Positions 27,640-36,434 of a stretch of DNA of 38,194 nt are shown one piece after another. Each line of letters begins with the position of its first letter. Positions within the stretch are counted from its first letter, which is position 1. Both the position numbers and the translations under genes were made by a program. Origin of the DNA: Gammaproteobacteria bacterium (GTDB lineage: Bacteria; Pseudomonadota; Gammaproteobacteria; GCA-2400775); contig JAESQP010000137.1 in NCBI GenBank assembly GCA_016765075.1, forward strand, positions 1 through 38,194. Direction: 5' to 3'. The notes under the pieces were generated by a model, which saw nothing but the letters and a program-made list of their open reading frames with translations, was not told where the DNA came from and did no database searches.

Positions 27640-28828
27640 TGCCCGACGTGTACTTATCATAGTTGAGAACCTGCCGTCGCCGTTTGATCGTCGTGTCTGG
27701 CAAGAGGCGACTACGCTCAATGAGGCAGGTTACGAGGTGTCAATTATTTGCCCGGTCGGCAAAGGCTATGAAGAAAAATATGAGCTGATCGATGGGGTGC
27801 ATATTTATCGGCATAGCTTGCCTCTTGAAGCAGAGGGTGCGCTGGGTTATTTGCTGGAGTATTCAGTTGCCTTGTTCTGGCAGTTTACGCTTGCTTGTCG
27901 CGTGCTGTTGACACGTGGCTTTGACGTTATTCATGCTTGCAACCCGCCCGATAATATTTTCTTAATAGGTGGTTTCTTTAAACTGTTTGGAAAAAAGTTT
28001 TTATTCGACCATCATGATATCAACCCCGAGCTGTATGAAGCTAAATTTGGTCGTCGTGATTTGTTTTATAAAATCATGCTGGCGTGGGAGAAGTGGTCGT
28101 TTAAAACGGCAGATGTTTCTATCGCTACTAATGAATCTTATAAACGCATAGCCATAGAGCGTGGTGGTATGCCGGAGGATCGAGTTTTTGTCGTTCGTAG
28201 TGGGCCAAAACTGGATCGCCTAAAAATTATGCCACCTGTTGAATCGCTCAAGCAAGGAAGAAAGTTTCTGGTTGGCTATGTCGGGGTAATGGGTGCGCAA
28301 GAGGGCATAGATTATCTCTTACGAGCAGCACAGCACATTGTCTACGAAATAGGTCGCAAAGACGTGCATTTTGGTTTGGTTGGTGGCGGCACTTCACTGA
28401 ATGAGATGAAAGCCTATGCCGAGAAACTTAATATCTCGGAGTATGTGACGTTTACGGGGCGGGTGCCCGATGAAGAAATGCTGCAAATGCTAAATACGGC
28501 AGATGTGTGTGTGAACCCTGATGTTGCCAATGAAATGAACGACAAGTCTACAATGAACAAGATTATGGAGTACATGGCATTGAGCAAACCTATTGTTCAG
28601 TTTGATCTGACAGAGGGTCGATATTCAGCGCAGGGGGCGTCGTTGTATGCATTGAAAAATGACGACGAGGATATGGCAAGAAAAATAGTTGAACTGCTCG
28701 ATAACCCAAAGCAAAGGGAGACCATGGGGCTCTTGGGAAGAGAGCGAATTGAAAAAACGTTATCTTGGGAACATGAAGCACCTAAGCTTTTAAATGCCTA
28801 TGAGACGCTGTTTAACGGGTTAAATTAG
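27620..28828 (+). CDS. Glycosyltransferase family 4 protein
   Basis: This 402-residue GT-B transferase begins, after the overlap with algD, with VLIIVENLPSPFDRRVWQEATTL, a common opening in GT4 enzymes of exosortase/EPS loci. A hydrophobic patch near 75-90 may tether it to the membrane. Donor-domain features are VGYVGVMGAQEGIDYLL, FGLVGGG, and VNPDVANEMNDKSTMNKIMEYMALSKPIVQFD. The start is ATG at 27620, with GGAAGG just upstream; longer in-frame starts lie inside algD and lack family similarity. The tight overlap suggests it acts on the product AlgD supplies, perhaps as a mannuronosyl- or related transferase; the donor is an inference. It ends the local operon. Confidence 0.88.
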   Translation: MTAYAGSARRVLIIVENLPSPFDRRVWQEATTLNEAGYEVSIICPVGKGYEEKYELIDGVHIYRHSLPLEAEGALGYLLEYSVALFWQFTLACRVLLTRGFDVIHACNPPDNIFLIGGFFKLFGKKFLFDHHDINPELYEAKFGRRDLFYKIMLAWEKWSFKTADVSIATNESYKRIAIERGGMPEDRVFVVRSGPKLDRLKIMPPVESLKQGRKFLVGYVGVMGAQEGIDYLLRAAQHIVYEIGRKDVHFGLVGGGTSLNEMKAYAEKLNISEYVTFTGRVPDEEMLQMLNTADVCVNPDVANEMNDKSTMNKIMEYMALSKPIVQFDLTEGRYSAQGASLYALKNDDEDMARKIVELLDNPKQRETMGLLGRERIEKTLSWEHEAPKLLNAYETLFNGLN

Positions 28829-29254
28829 ATTATTTATAGTATGGCTTGCTAATGACTTTATAGTTGGCTGTGCATGGGCTTATTTTTTAGCAGGTTTGCT
28901 CGTAGTACTTGAAGGGCATGTTGGGTTTGGCCGTACCGCGTTATGCCATTATGAAACTGTAGTTCAGCAATCTCTAATTCTTGCCGTTCCTATTTGGTTG
29001 GCTGTCTGCCAACACATTTTGATAGCCACATCACACTTTTCACAACAGCCAAAATACATAGCTTTGCCTTGGCTTAAACTTGAGGCTAGACCTAAAGCTG
29101 CTCACATTCAAGCTAGATGGCCTGTTTGTGCGCTAATCGTTACTTTTCAATCCCAGTAAAATACGCTTCTCTGAGTTGTGAACTCAATCACCGTTCTTAA
29201 TCGATTTTAGAGACAGAATCCAACCCATATTTACAGCACTCCACGGTGATTGGT
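28829..29254. other. Gene-free gap before the polysaccharide-lyase lipoprotein
   Basis: About 425 bp. An open frame (28896-29159) lies here, but its translation is rich in Gln, His, Cys and Trp, has no ribosome site and no family resemblance, so it is not called. No terminator with a T-run was seen after the upstream GT4, and no clear -35/-10 or -24/-12 pair was found for the lipoprotein gene. Confidence 0.5.
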
Positions 29255-31477
29255 ATGGGTCTACGTTTACTTTCTTCAGTTTTGATTTTTCTGATATCGA
29301 TTGCTGTTACTTCTTGCGGTGGCGGTGGCGGTGGCGGTGGCGGTGGCGGTGGCGGTAATAATAATGCATCGCAAGAATCAACGGTTACTATTCTCGGATC
29401 GGGCATTAAAGGCATTCTCGCCAATGCGACGGTTTCAATATACGAGCTCAATATATCACTGCCATTGTCCTATGATCCAGCGCTCCCTCTTGCGTCAGGC
29501 GTGACAGATTCCGTGGGCAGGCCTGCTTCTTTGGAGATTCCAACAAGCATATCTAGACCCCTAGTGTTAGTCGTTGACGGTGCGAGCAGTATCGATCTTA
29601 ACAGCAACCAAACTCCTGTCATTACGAATTTAACAAGCATCTTTACAATTCAAGATGCTTTGGCGGGTAATCCAATTTTCGCTACCCCGTATACAACGAT
29701 TGCGCATGAAATGGTAAAGCTCAACTCAACAAGCAGCTCTTCCAACACGGCCTTTCATGATAATTTTGCCGCTGCGATAACGGATGTTGGTATGGCGCTT
29801 GGTTTCGGCACTGAAACAAGTGTAAATTTTCTTACGACACCTGCTGTATTAAGTGAGACTACGTTAAGCCAAGCGCAACAAGGTGCGATTATTCAGCATC
29901 GTGCAGCTATTGAGGCGCTAGCCGCAATCATCGTCGAACTCAGAAATGCCTCGGGCAATACGCTATCTGCAGGGGATGTTGTGGTAAAGCTTGCAGATGA
30001 CCTTTTTAATGATGGCCAGATTGATGGTGACAGTGGGCTCGATATATCTGCTATTCCTGCGAATGTCGAAAACCTATATGTTCCAGATACGCAATTTCGA
30101 ATCAAAGATATTAGCCTCATTCTTGAGTCAGAGCGTCAATACACAGGGGTGAATACAAGCTCTGTTAGCTCCTTATCACCAACCCTAATGGCGCCTACAC
30201 TATCATCAGATAATAGTAGACCTGTAGTAGATAACAATGGTGGTTCTACCGGAGCCAATACAGAGGTTCCAGAGCCCGTTATTTCTTTTTCCACAAGTGC
30301 CGCCAACTTTGGTCGTATTTCAATGGGTGCTAGCGCTGATATGTCAGTCATATTGACCAATATTGGTGGTGCGCCACTGGTCATCACCAATATTTCAACA
30401 GCAGCACAACAGAGCTTTACCCAAACAAACGATTGTAATGGCTTTGTGCCAAGCGGTCAGAGTTGCGTAGTAAACATTACCTTTTCCCCTGCTGGGTTGG
30501 GCAACAGGAGTGATGTGCTCTTAGTCAATGGTGATGGGGCAGCAACACGAACCGTCAGTTTGCTAGGCGTGGGTGATAGTGGAGTGTTGCCAGAAAACAC
30601 TGTTTTGGACGTTGATTTTGAGCGCCTGAGCCGAGGTGCATATCGGGAATCAGACTTACGATCAGATTTTAACGTAGGTGTAAACGGTTATAACGATACC
30701 GTTCATGGACCTAATGCTAACTCTATGGATATTATTGCAGACCCAGCGAATTCAGGCCGTGGTAATGTTTTACGTGTCTTGCACCGAGAAGGCAGAGGCG
30801 GCAATAGCGTTCGAGCCGGTGGTTTTCGGTTTCGTGCAGATTTTCCTGCCACAGAAGAATATTATTTTGCCTACGATGCTTACTTCCCCAATGGCTGGTT
30901 TCAACCGTTACAACACAAAATGCCTGCAATGATGAGCACTACCAACTTGCTTAATGCGTCGCATTTGCATAATGTGAGGCCGCACGAAACGACAATACCG
31001 GGGTTCAATACTCGAATGCAAACTTTTTCAAATGCTGCATATGGTCGCGGTGATGGGAGCTTTTCCAGTATTGTTTATGACAAGGAGAGCGTGCAACAGC
31101 CTCGTTGGGCTAATTACATAAGTCCAACAGATACTGACTTCAGGACTCAAAGAGAAAACTTGGCCGGACAATATATTATGCCGCGTGGCCGCTGGGTTAA
31201 AATAGAACAGCGTGTAAAACTCAATACGGTCAATGTCAGAGACGGGCTTATGCAGATATGGATGGATGGGGAGCTAATTTATGATCGAACACATTTATGG
31301 TTGGCAGATACAAACTACCCAGGAAACTTGGTATCCAATGCCAACAGAAAGATCGATGGGGTTTTTATGTATAGCTATTATGGTGGCAACCCCTCTGATC
31401 CGAGGAATCGACCACCTGCTGATAATTACCACTATTATGATAACTTTATCGTGTCTGCTTCGCCGATCACACATTAG
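29255..31477 (+). CDS. Lipoprotein with choice-of-anchor D domain and PL14-like polysaccharide-lyase domain
   Basis: This 740-residue exported protein has a lipoprotein signal (hydrophobic 5-19, lipobox VTSC, Cys21), then 13 consecutive glycines as a spacer, an N-terminal alpha/beta region (about 45-340), an ASH/choice-of-anchor-D-type Ig-like domain (about 342-442; NFGRISMGASADMSVILTN...CVVNITFSP), and a C-terminal jelly-roll domain (about 450-740). The last has YYFAYDAYFPNGW, QHKMPAMM and YSYYGGNP...YHYYDNFIVS, the layout of alginate/glucuronan-type lyases (PL14/PL20-like). It likely cleaves uronate polymer at the cell surface; substrate is inferred from neighbouring algD. The start is ATG 29255 (GTG 29246 possible). 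A close paralog ends at 37923 on the other strand. Confidence 0.72.
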   Translation: MGLRLLSSVLIFLISIAVTSCGGGGGGGGGGGGGNNNASQESTVTILGSGIKGILANATVSIYELNISLPLSYDPALPLASGVTDSVGRPASLEIPTSISRPLVLVVDGASSIDLNSNQTPVITNLTSIFTIQDALAGNPIFATPYTTIAHEMVKLNSTSSSSNTAFHDNFAAAITDVGMALGFGTETSVNFLTTPAVLSETTLSQAQQGAIIQHRAAIEALAAIIVELRNASGNTLSAGDVVVKLADDLFNDGQIDGDSGLDISAIPANVENLYVPDTQFRIKDISLILESERQYTGVNTSSVSSLSPTLMAPTLSSDNSRPVVDNNGGSTGANTEVPEPVISFSTSAANFGRISMGASADMSVILTNIGGAPLVITNISTAAQQSFTQTNDCNGFVPSGQSCVVNITFSPAGLGNRSDVLLVNGDGAATRTVSLLGVGDSGVLPENTVLDVDFERLSRGAYRESDLRSDFNVGVNGYNDTVHGPNANSMDIIADPANSGRGNVLRVLHREGRGGNSVRAGGFRFRADFPATEEYYFAYDAYFPNGWFQPLQHKMPAMMSTTNLLNASHLHNVRPHETTIPGFNTRMQTFSNAAYGRGDGSFSSIVYDKESVQQPRWANYISPTDTDFRTQRENLAGQYIMPRGRWVKIEQRVKLNTVNVRDGLMQIWMDGELIYDRTHLWLADTNYPGNLVSNANRKIDGVFMYSYYGGNPSDPRNRPPADNYHYYDNFIVSASPITH
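29318..29356 (+). repeat. Hexanucleotide GGTGGC repeat encoding polyglycine
   Basis: Six and a half perfect copies of GGTGGC encode 13 glycines right after the lipobox cysteine. Gain or loss of whole units keeps the frame and only changes linker length. It is the most repetitive tract in the window. Confidence 0.95.
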
Positions 31478-32073
31478 GCTCTGTTGATAATTGGCTTTAA
31501 GGAGGGGGATTATTAAGGGTAAACTCGTCATATTGCAGGTTCTACCCCAACAATAGTAATGCCCCGGCTCATGCATCACGGATGTGCTTTGTGCCGAAGC
31601 CAAAAAAATTATGTTGCAACAGCAGAGCAGGCAAAGGCTAGAATAGTGACTCGTTAAGAGGTCAGCTTCGAGGGAAAAAATCGGGCTCCCATAGCCCAAA
31701 AAAACAACTTGAGGATTAGCAATGATGACATGGACTGGCGTTTATACAAACATTGCTATCTCGCAGAGAATATCTTTTCGAGGCTTAAATACTTTTAAGA
31801 AATTGCAACAAGATACGATAAATTGAAACGAAATCATCAAGTCATACTGACTTAGACTGTGTGGCTTTATAGGGCTACCAATATGAATGATCAATACTTC
31901 TGTAGACAATATTTTTTGTACATCTAGCGCTATCGTCGTAGGTTGCAAACATTGAGATTATAAATTTTCACATATGAGTACAAAGGCCATGAGGGATGCG
32001 CAATAATTGTGGATGTGTAGCAAATTTAGCGCTAGACTGCGCCCTAAATGATTGGGGCGCAGGGCACAGCAAT
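31478..32073. other. Gap holding a decayed insertion-sequence remnant
   Basis: About 595 bp between the lyase lipoprotein and the CapK-like gene. Its middle contains a broken IS5-type transposase tail (31670-31870, separate entry). The flanks show no intact gene. I could not find matching terminal inverted repeats or a target duplication, so the insertion boundaries are lost or too diverged to see. The first 26 codons of a longer frame for the CapK-like gene (from 31996) also fall here. Confidence 0.6.
31670..31870 (+). pseudogene. Relic of an IS5-family transposase C-terminus
   Basis: Read in the frame of base 31733, the DNA encodes YKHCYLAENIFSRLKYF, then a TAA stop (31796-31798), then EIATRYDKLKRNHQV and a TAG stop (31853-31855). 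The pair (Y-x-x-R/H-x-x-x-E-N-x-F-x-R-L-K) and (R-I/E-A-T-R-Y-D-K-L) is the conserved C-terminal DDE-domain ending of IS5/IS427-type transposases, where the Glu is the last catalytic acid. Upstream, GKNRAPI resembles the Arg/Lys-rich segment that precedes it. Two stops and no N-terminal part show that this is dead. It marks past mobile-element activity in the polysaccharide locus. Confidence 0.7.
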
Positions 32074-33402
32074 ATGTATCTCAAGAACAGCCTGACAAGT
32101 ATTGCAAAAAAAGCCAAGCAAATAGGTTTGCTAGATAGGTTTATTCGTTACCACCCGCTTTATTACACACGCGCTTTGCGAGCCATTAAAAAATTCAACG
32201 GCCAGGGTATGCCTGAGCGGAAAAAGCTTGCTGAGGTGTTAAGGGATCGTGCTTTGTTGCACGCATCTAAAACACCCTATGGCAGGCAGTTTGGCAGCAA
32301 TTATGACAACTGGCCGGTGCTAGAGAAGACTGTATTGCGGGATTCTCCAGGTATCTGTTCCCATCGCAGTTTCTCATCTATTCCTGCCTCTACTGGAGGC
32401 ACTACAGGTCTGCCACTGAATTTATTGCGGTCTGTAGAGTGTATTGCTGTAGAGCAAGCGTTTATCGATAATTTGATCAAGTCGCATGGGGTAAGCTTTC
32501 GCTCCGCAAGAATTGCGATACTGCGCGCTGATGAAGTTAAAAGCCTAACGGACAATAAACCACCATTTGGTGTTTATAGACACAAAGGGAAGCGACTGAT
32601 TTTATCAAGCGTACATATGTCAAGGCATACGATTGATTGGTTTGTTGCTGCACTACAGGATTTTCGACCTCAGGTATTGTGGGTGTATCCTGGCACGCTG
32701 GCAAGCATGCTTCGTTTGATGGATGAAGCTGGGTTGCGACTCAAGGTTCCAATTGTTTTGTCATCTTCAGAGTCCATGGCGCCTGAGCTGTCAAAGGCAA
32801 TCACTAAAATACTGTCAGCAAAAGTAATTGATTATTATGGTCAGGGCGAGCGTGTATGTTTGGCCTATGCAACTCAAGTTGAAGAATATTGGTTTTCGCC
32901 AGCATATGGTTATGTTGAATTGCAGCCAGAGGAAGAGCCTGATGCTGATAACGGAACTAGAACTGCGAGAATAATTGCAACTACTTATTGGAATAATGCT
33001 ATGCCACTTATTCGTTACAATACGGGAGACTTTGCTGTTATTCCTTCAACCTATACCGCGAAAGACCTTGAAGAGGTTGCGTTCGGTGTTAAACCATTCT
33101 TAGGTATTGCAGGTCGGTCAAATGAATTTATTGTTACTCAAGATGGTAGGGATCTTCGTGGTTTAAACCACATACCTAGAGACGTGGAGCATATTTTGCG
33201 TTTGCAGATCGTGCAAAATTGTATGAACAAAATAACGATTAGAGTGTTAGCAAATTCCGGTTTTAATGGGTCTGATAGAATAAAAATTATTGCGAATGCG
33301 CGCAATTATATTCCCCCTGAAATTGACGTGGTTGTCGAAGTGGTCGATTCATTAGAATCTATGCCAAATGGTAAAACACCGTTTGTAATACGTAATGTGT
33401 GA
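32074..33402 (+). CDS. CapK-like / phenylacetate-CoA-ligase-family adenylate-forming enzyme
   Basis: This protein of 442 residues belongs to the ANL-type CapK/PaaK group. It has the phosphate-loop-like PASTGGTTGLPL (about 104-115), DYYGQGER (253-260) in place of the usual aromatic-TE motif, and RYNTGD (314-319), whose Asp normally binds the AMP ribose. Relatives are common in capsule and O-antigen clusters and are thought to activate a carboxylate for transfer, but the reaction is unproven. In this locus a uronate or an acyl decoration could be the substrate; that is speculation. The start is placed at ATG 32074 (MYLKNSLTS); an in-frame ATG at 31996 would add 26 residues unlike the family. 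Confidence 0.78.
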   Translation: MYLKNSLTSIAKKAKQIGLLDRFIRYHPLYYTRALRAIKKFNGQGMPERKKLAEVLRDRALLHASKTPYGRQFGSNYDNWPVLEKTVLRDSPGICSHRSFSSIPASTGGTTGLPLNLLRSVECIAVEQAFIDNLIKSHGVSFRSARIAILRADEVKSLTDNKPPFGVYRHKGKRLILSSVHMSRHTIDWFVAALQDFRPQVLWVYPGTLASMLRLMDEAGLRLKVPIVLSSSESMAPELSKAITKILSAKVIDYYGQGERVCLAYATQVEEYWFSPAYGYVELQPEEEPDADNGTRTARIIATTYWNNAMPLIRYNTGDFAVIPSTYTAKDLEEVAFGVKPFLGIAGRSNEFIVTQDGRDLRGLNHIPRDVEHILRLQIVQNCMNKITIRVLANSGFNGSDRIKIIANARNYIPPEIDVVVEVVDSLESMPNGKTPFVIRNV

Positions 33403-33486
33403 AGTTGTTTTTTTGCCATAACAATTTTAGTTAGCACTGATTTTATGGCGTCAGTATTTGATTAAGCTTATGGTTTTTACAGGTAA

Positions 33487-35508
33487 ATGATTGATAAAGG
33501 GAAGTGGTTGGTAAAGCGCTTGCAGTGTATGTCCTTGCCGGAAATATTGCACCGCGTAGTAACGTTAATTAAAAATAGTCTAGAGAAGTTAGGCCTGATT
33601 ATTGTTAGTGACCCGCCCTCGCCTAACTTGGTTAACCAATCAATCTCTTGGTTTGGGAAAAACAAAAGCGAGCAACCAGCATCTTATTGTCAAGCCTCGG
33701 ATAAGACCATACAGGGTTTGTTAAACGTTTTTGATTTACGTGACCAATATGTTGGTACCCCCCCCCAATGGAACCAAGACCCGTTATCGGGGAAAAATGC
33801 GCCAATGGTTTTTGGTAAGACGCTCGATTACCGTAACGAGAAGTTGGTTGGTGATATTAAGTATCTTTGGGAGCCTAGCCGACACCTTCATCTGGTTACC
33901 TTGGCTCAAGCGTATTCCCTCACTCAGTCAGAAGATTATCTTAATGTTCTAAAGTTACATTTAGATTCCTGGTTTGACCAGTGTCCGTATTTGATGGGGC
34001 CACAATGGGTGAGTTCGCTGGAACTGGGAATTCGTCTTATTAATTGGTATCTCGTATGGCAGCTAGTTGGCGGCCTCGAATCAACATTATTTAAAGGAAA
34101 AGAAGGCGAAGAATTTCGTGACAGGTGGCTAAAATCGATTTATCAGCATGTTCACTTTATAAAAGGGCACTATTCTCGCTATTCATCAGCTAATAATCAT
34201 TTAATTGGAGAGGCGTCAGGTGTGTTTATTGCTACTGTTGGATGGCCATTCTGGTCGGAATTCAATCAATGGCGAAAAGAAGCTGCAAGTATATTAGAAC
34301 GTGAGACATTGCTACAGAATACCGCTGATGGTGTGAATCGCGAGCAGGCCATTGCTTACCAACAATTTGTCTTGGACTTCCTGATTATCTCAAAATTGAC
34401 AGCAGATTCGAATCAGTGCGAGTTTTCTAGTGCTTGGGATGCACGTTTGGAGAGTATGCTTGAGTTTGTCGCATCGATAATGGATGTTGCTGGCCATATT
34501 CCGATGATAGGCGATGCAGATGATGGTTTTGTTGTTGGTTTGGTGCAAGGCGAAAATAATTGGTGTCCATTTAGATCATTGCTAGCTACAGGCGCTATTT
34601 TGTTCAACAGAGCTGATTTTGCTGTCAAGTCAGGTGGGTATGATGGTAAGAGTCGATGGCTTCTAGGTGATCAGGCTTTAGAGAAATTCGAGTCTTTAAG
34701 CGCTAACGATGTTTCTTTGCCAGTTAGAAGAGAGTTCGTAGAGGGTGGCTACTATATATTAGGTGACAAGTTCGAGAGTGAAGAAGAAATTAAAATAATA
34801 GCTGATGCAGGGTCGTTGGGGTATCTTGGTATTGCCGCACATGGGCATGCTGACGCGCTTTCGTTTACGTTGTCAGTAAGTGGTGAGGAAATATTAATAG
34901 ACCCTGGCACCTATACCTATCATACCCAGAAAGAGTGGCGTGATTATTTTCGGGGTACCGCAGCCCATAATACCGTGTGTATTGATGGCCAAGATCAATC
35001 GGTTATCGGTGGTAATTTTATGTGGCTGCGAAAAGCAGAAATTTCCGACGTTGAGTGGAGCGTTGATGCCGATGAGGACTCTCTTTGTGCATCCCATAAT
35101 GGGTATATGCGGTTTTCTGACCCTGTTCGTCATACAAGAACAATACGTTATGATAAAGCTGAGAAAAAGATTTTTGTTGCCGATACCATAGCGTGCAGCG
35201 ATGAGCATCTAGTTGAGTTGTCATGGCATTTTAGTGAGCTATGTAAAGTTGAAAAACGGCCAGAAGGAGTTGTTATTGTCAATGGTAAAGCTGTAGTGGT
35301 AATAAAAATTGCTGATTCAGAAAAAGGTCAGCTTAAAGTCGTATCCGGTGGAAGCGACCCACTGCAGGGTTGGATTTCTCGGCGATTTGGTATGAAAGAA
35401 CCGGTGTCTACGGTGGTGTTTTCGAGAAAAGTCCACGGCGATACAGAGTTACATACAGAATTTGAAATCAATCCGATTGATATTTCAGATTCAAGTTCAA
35501 GTATTTGA
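33487..35508 (+). CDS. Heparinase II/III-like polysaccharide lyase
   Basis: This 673-residue protein has an N-terminal alpha/alpha-toroid (about 40-380) and a C-terminal beta-sandwich (about 400-650). Family marks are YSSANNHLIGE with Asn236-Asn237-His238 in the active-site cleft and HGHADALSFTLSVSGEEILIDPGTYTY with His452 and His454, then RGTAAHNTVCIDGQDQS. The family cleaves uronate-containing glycans (heparin, alginate) by beta-elimination; members in EPS gene clusters are often annotated only by homology. There is no clear signal peptide, so the site of action is uncertain. A C9 homopolymer near codon 91 is a potential slip site. It is followed after 13 bp by a GT2 gene. Confidence 0.85.
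   Translation: MIDKGKWLVKRLQCMSLPEILHRVVTLIKNSLEKLGLIIVSDPPSPNLVNQSISWFGKNKSEQPASYCQASDKTIQGLLNVFDLRDQYVGTPPQWNQDPLSGKNAPMVFGKTLDYRNEKLVGDIKYLWEPSRHLHLVTLAQAYSLTQSEDYLNVLKLHLDSWFDQCPYLMGPQWVSSLELGIRLINWYLVWQLVGGLESTLFKGKEGEEFRDRWLKSIYQHVHFIKGHYSRYSSANNHLIGEASGVFIATVGWPFWSEFNQWRKEAASILERETLLQNTADGVNREQAIAYQQFVLDFLIISKLTADSNQCEFSSAWDARLESMLEFVASIMDVAGHIPMIGDADDGFVVGLVQGENNWCPFRSLLATGAILFNRADFAVKSGGYDGKSRWLLGDQALEKFESLSANDVSLPVRREFVEGGYYILGDKFESEEEIKIIADAGSLGYLGIAAHGHADALSFTLSVSGEEILIDPGTYTYHTQKEWRDYFRGTAAHNTVCIDGQDQSVIGGNFMWLRKAEISDVEWSVDADEDSLCASHNGYMRFSDPVRHTRTIRYDKAEKKIFVADTIACSDEHLVELSWHFSELCKVEKRPEGVVIVNGKAVVVIKIADSEKGQLKVVSGGSDPLQGWISRRFGMKEPVSTVVFSRKVHGDTELHTEFEINPIDISDSSSSI
33758..33766 (+). 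repeat. C9 homopolymer inside the heparinase-like gene
   Basis: Nine consecutive C residues encode Thr-Pro-Pro at about codons 91-93. The gene is in frame with nine. Loss or gain of one C would truncate the protein soon after. Tracts of this length are typical contingency-locus mutational sites. Confidence 0.9.
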
Positions 35509-35521
35509 TGGGGCTGGTGTG

Positions 35522-36397
35522 ATGAGGGCGGCATTATTACTGACGTGTTTTAACCGAAAGGATAAGACGCTGTCGTGTCTTGAATCAATATATAGCCAGC
35601 TGCCGGTTAAAAATTTAGAGTTAGAAATTTATTTAGTAGACGATGGTAGTACGGATGGTACTGGCGACGCAGTTGCTGCTAAGTTTTCAGCAGTACGACT
35701 TTTGCGCGGCGATGGCAGCTTATATTGGAATGGTGGAATGAACATGGCCTGGAGCGCTGCTCGTGCAGATGGGTTCGACGCTTATATGTGGGCTAATGAT
35801 GACATAGACTTAGATCCAGATGCTTTATCAGTGATGGTGCATGCCTTTAATGAAGGTCACGATGATTGTGGTGTGGAGCCTGTAATTGTTGGTAATTTTT
35901 GTGAGACTGATAGTGGCAAGCATACCTACGGAGGGTTTTCTGTGAAGCAGACATTTCGTGGTATGGCGACTAAAAGAATACTACCGAATGGACAAATCGC
36001 AAGATGCGATACGTTCAATGGAAACCTGGTCTTGATACCTAACAGTGTTGTGGAGATGGTTGGAATGCTGGATCCGCAATATACCCATGCATTTGGCGAT
36101 ATGGACTATGGGCTTAAATGCATGAAAAATAATATTCCAATGTACATTACTCCTGAGTATCTTGGGCGATGCTCAAGAAACAGTATTAAGGGAACATGGG
36201 TAGATTCGACGCTTCCGTTGGCCGAACGGTATCGAAAATTACTACTTCCTACCGGGATTCCACCTAAGGAATATTTTTATTCATGCAGGAAGCATAGTGG
36301 GAGAGGTGTTAGCATTATTGCGCTTGTCAAACTTTATTTGCGATTGTTGCTGCCAGATTTTTGGGCTCGGATTTCCAGGAAAGAAAGTAGCAAATAG
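35522..36397 (+). CDS. Glycosyltransferase family 2 protein
   Basis: This 291-residue GT-A transferase opens with MRAALLLTCFNRKDKTLSCLES, has the nucleotide-binding YLVDDGSTDGT (Asp40-Asp41), GDGSLYWNGGMNMAW and a DXD-like WANDDIDLD (Asp93-Asp94), matching GT2 enzymes of rhamnosyltransferase type. A helical tail (about 255-285) is hydrophobic and may dock to the membrane. The start is ATG at 35522, 13 bp after the heparinase-like stop; in-frame starts further upstream lie within that gene and lack similarity. The donor sugar is not predictable. It should add one residue of the repeat unit. Confidence 0.87.
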   Translation: MRAALLLTCFNRKDKTLSCLESIYSQLPVKNLELEIYLVDDGSTDGTGDAVAAKFSAVRLLRGDGSLYWNGGMNMAWSAARADGFDAYMWANDDIDLDPDALSVMVHAFNEGHDDCGVEPVIVGNFCETDSGKHTYGGFSVKQTFRGMATKRILPNGQIARCDTFNGNLVLIPNSVVEMVGMLDPQYTHAFGDMDYGLKCMKNNIPMYITPEYLGRCSRNSIKGTWVDSTLPLAERYRKLLLPTGIPPKEYFYSCRKHSGRGVSIIALVKLYLRLLLPDFWARISRKESSK

Positions 36398-36434
36398 TGA
36401 CTTAGTGGAGAGTTTTGAAAAACCCTGATTTCTT

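Noticed and set aside
28896-29159. 87-codon open frame in the gap before the lyase lipoprotein
   Set aside because: No ribosome site, odd composition and no recognisable family.
29301-29504. Overlapping frames across the GGTGGC array encoding poly-Ala/Val or poly-Pro
   Set aside because: They are by-products of the repeat in other frames; the lipoprotein frame has a signal peptide and downstream domains.
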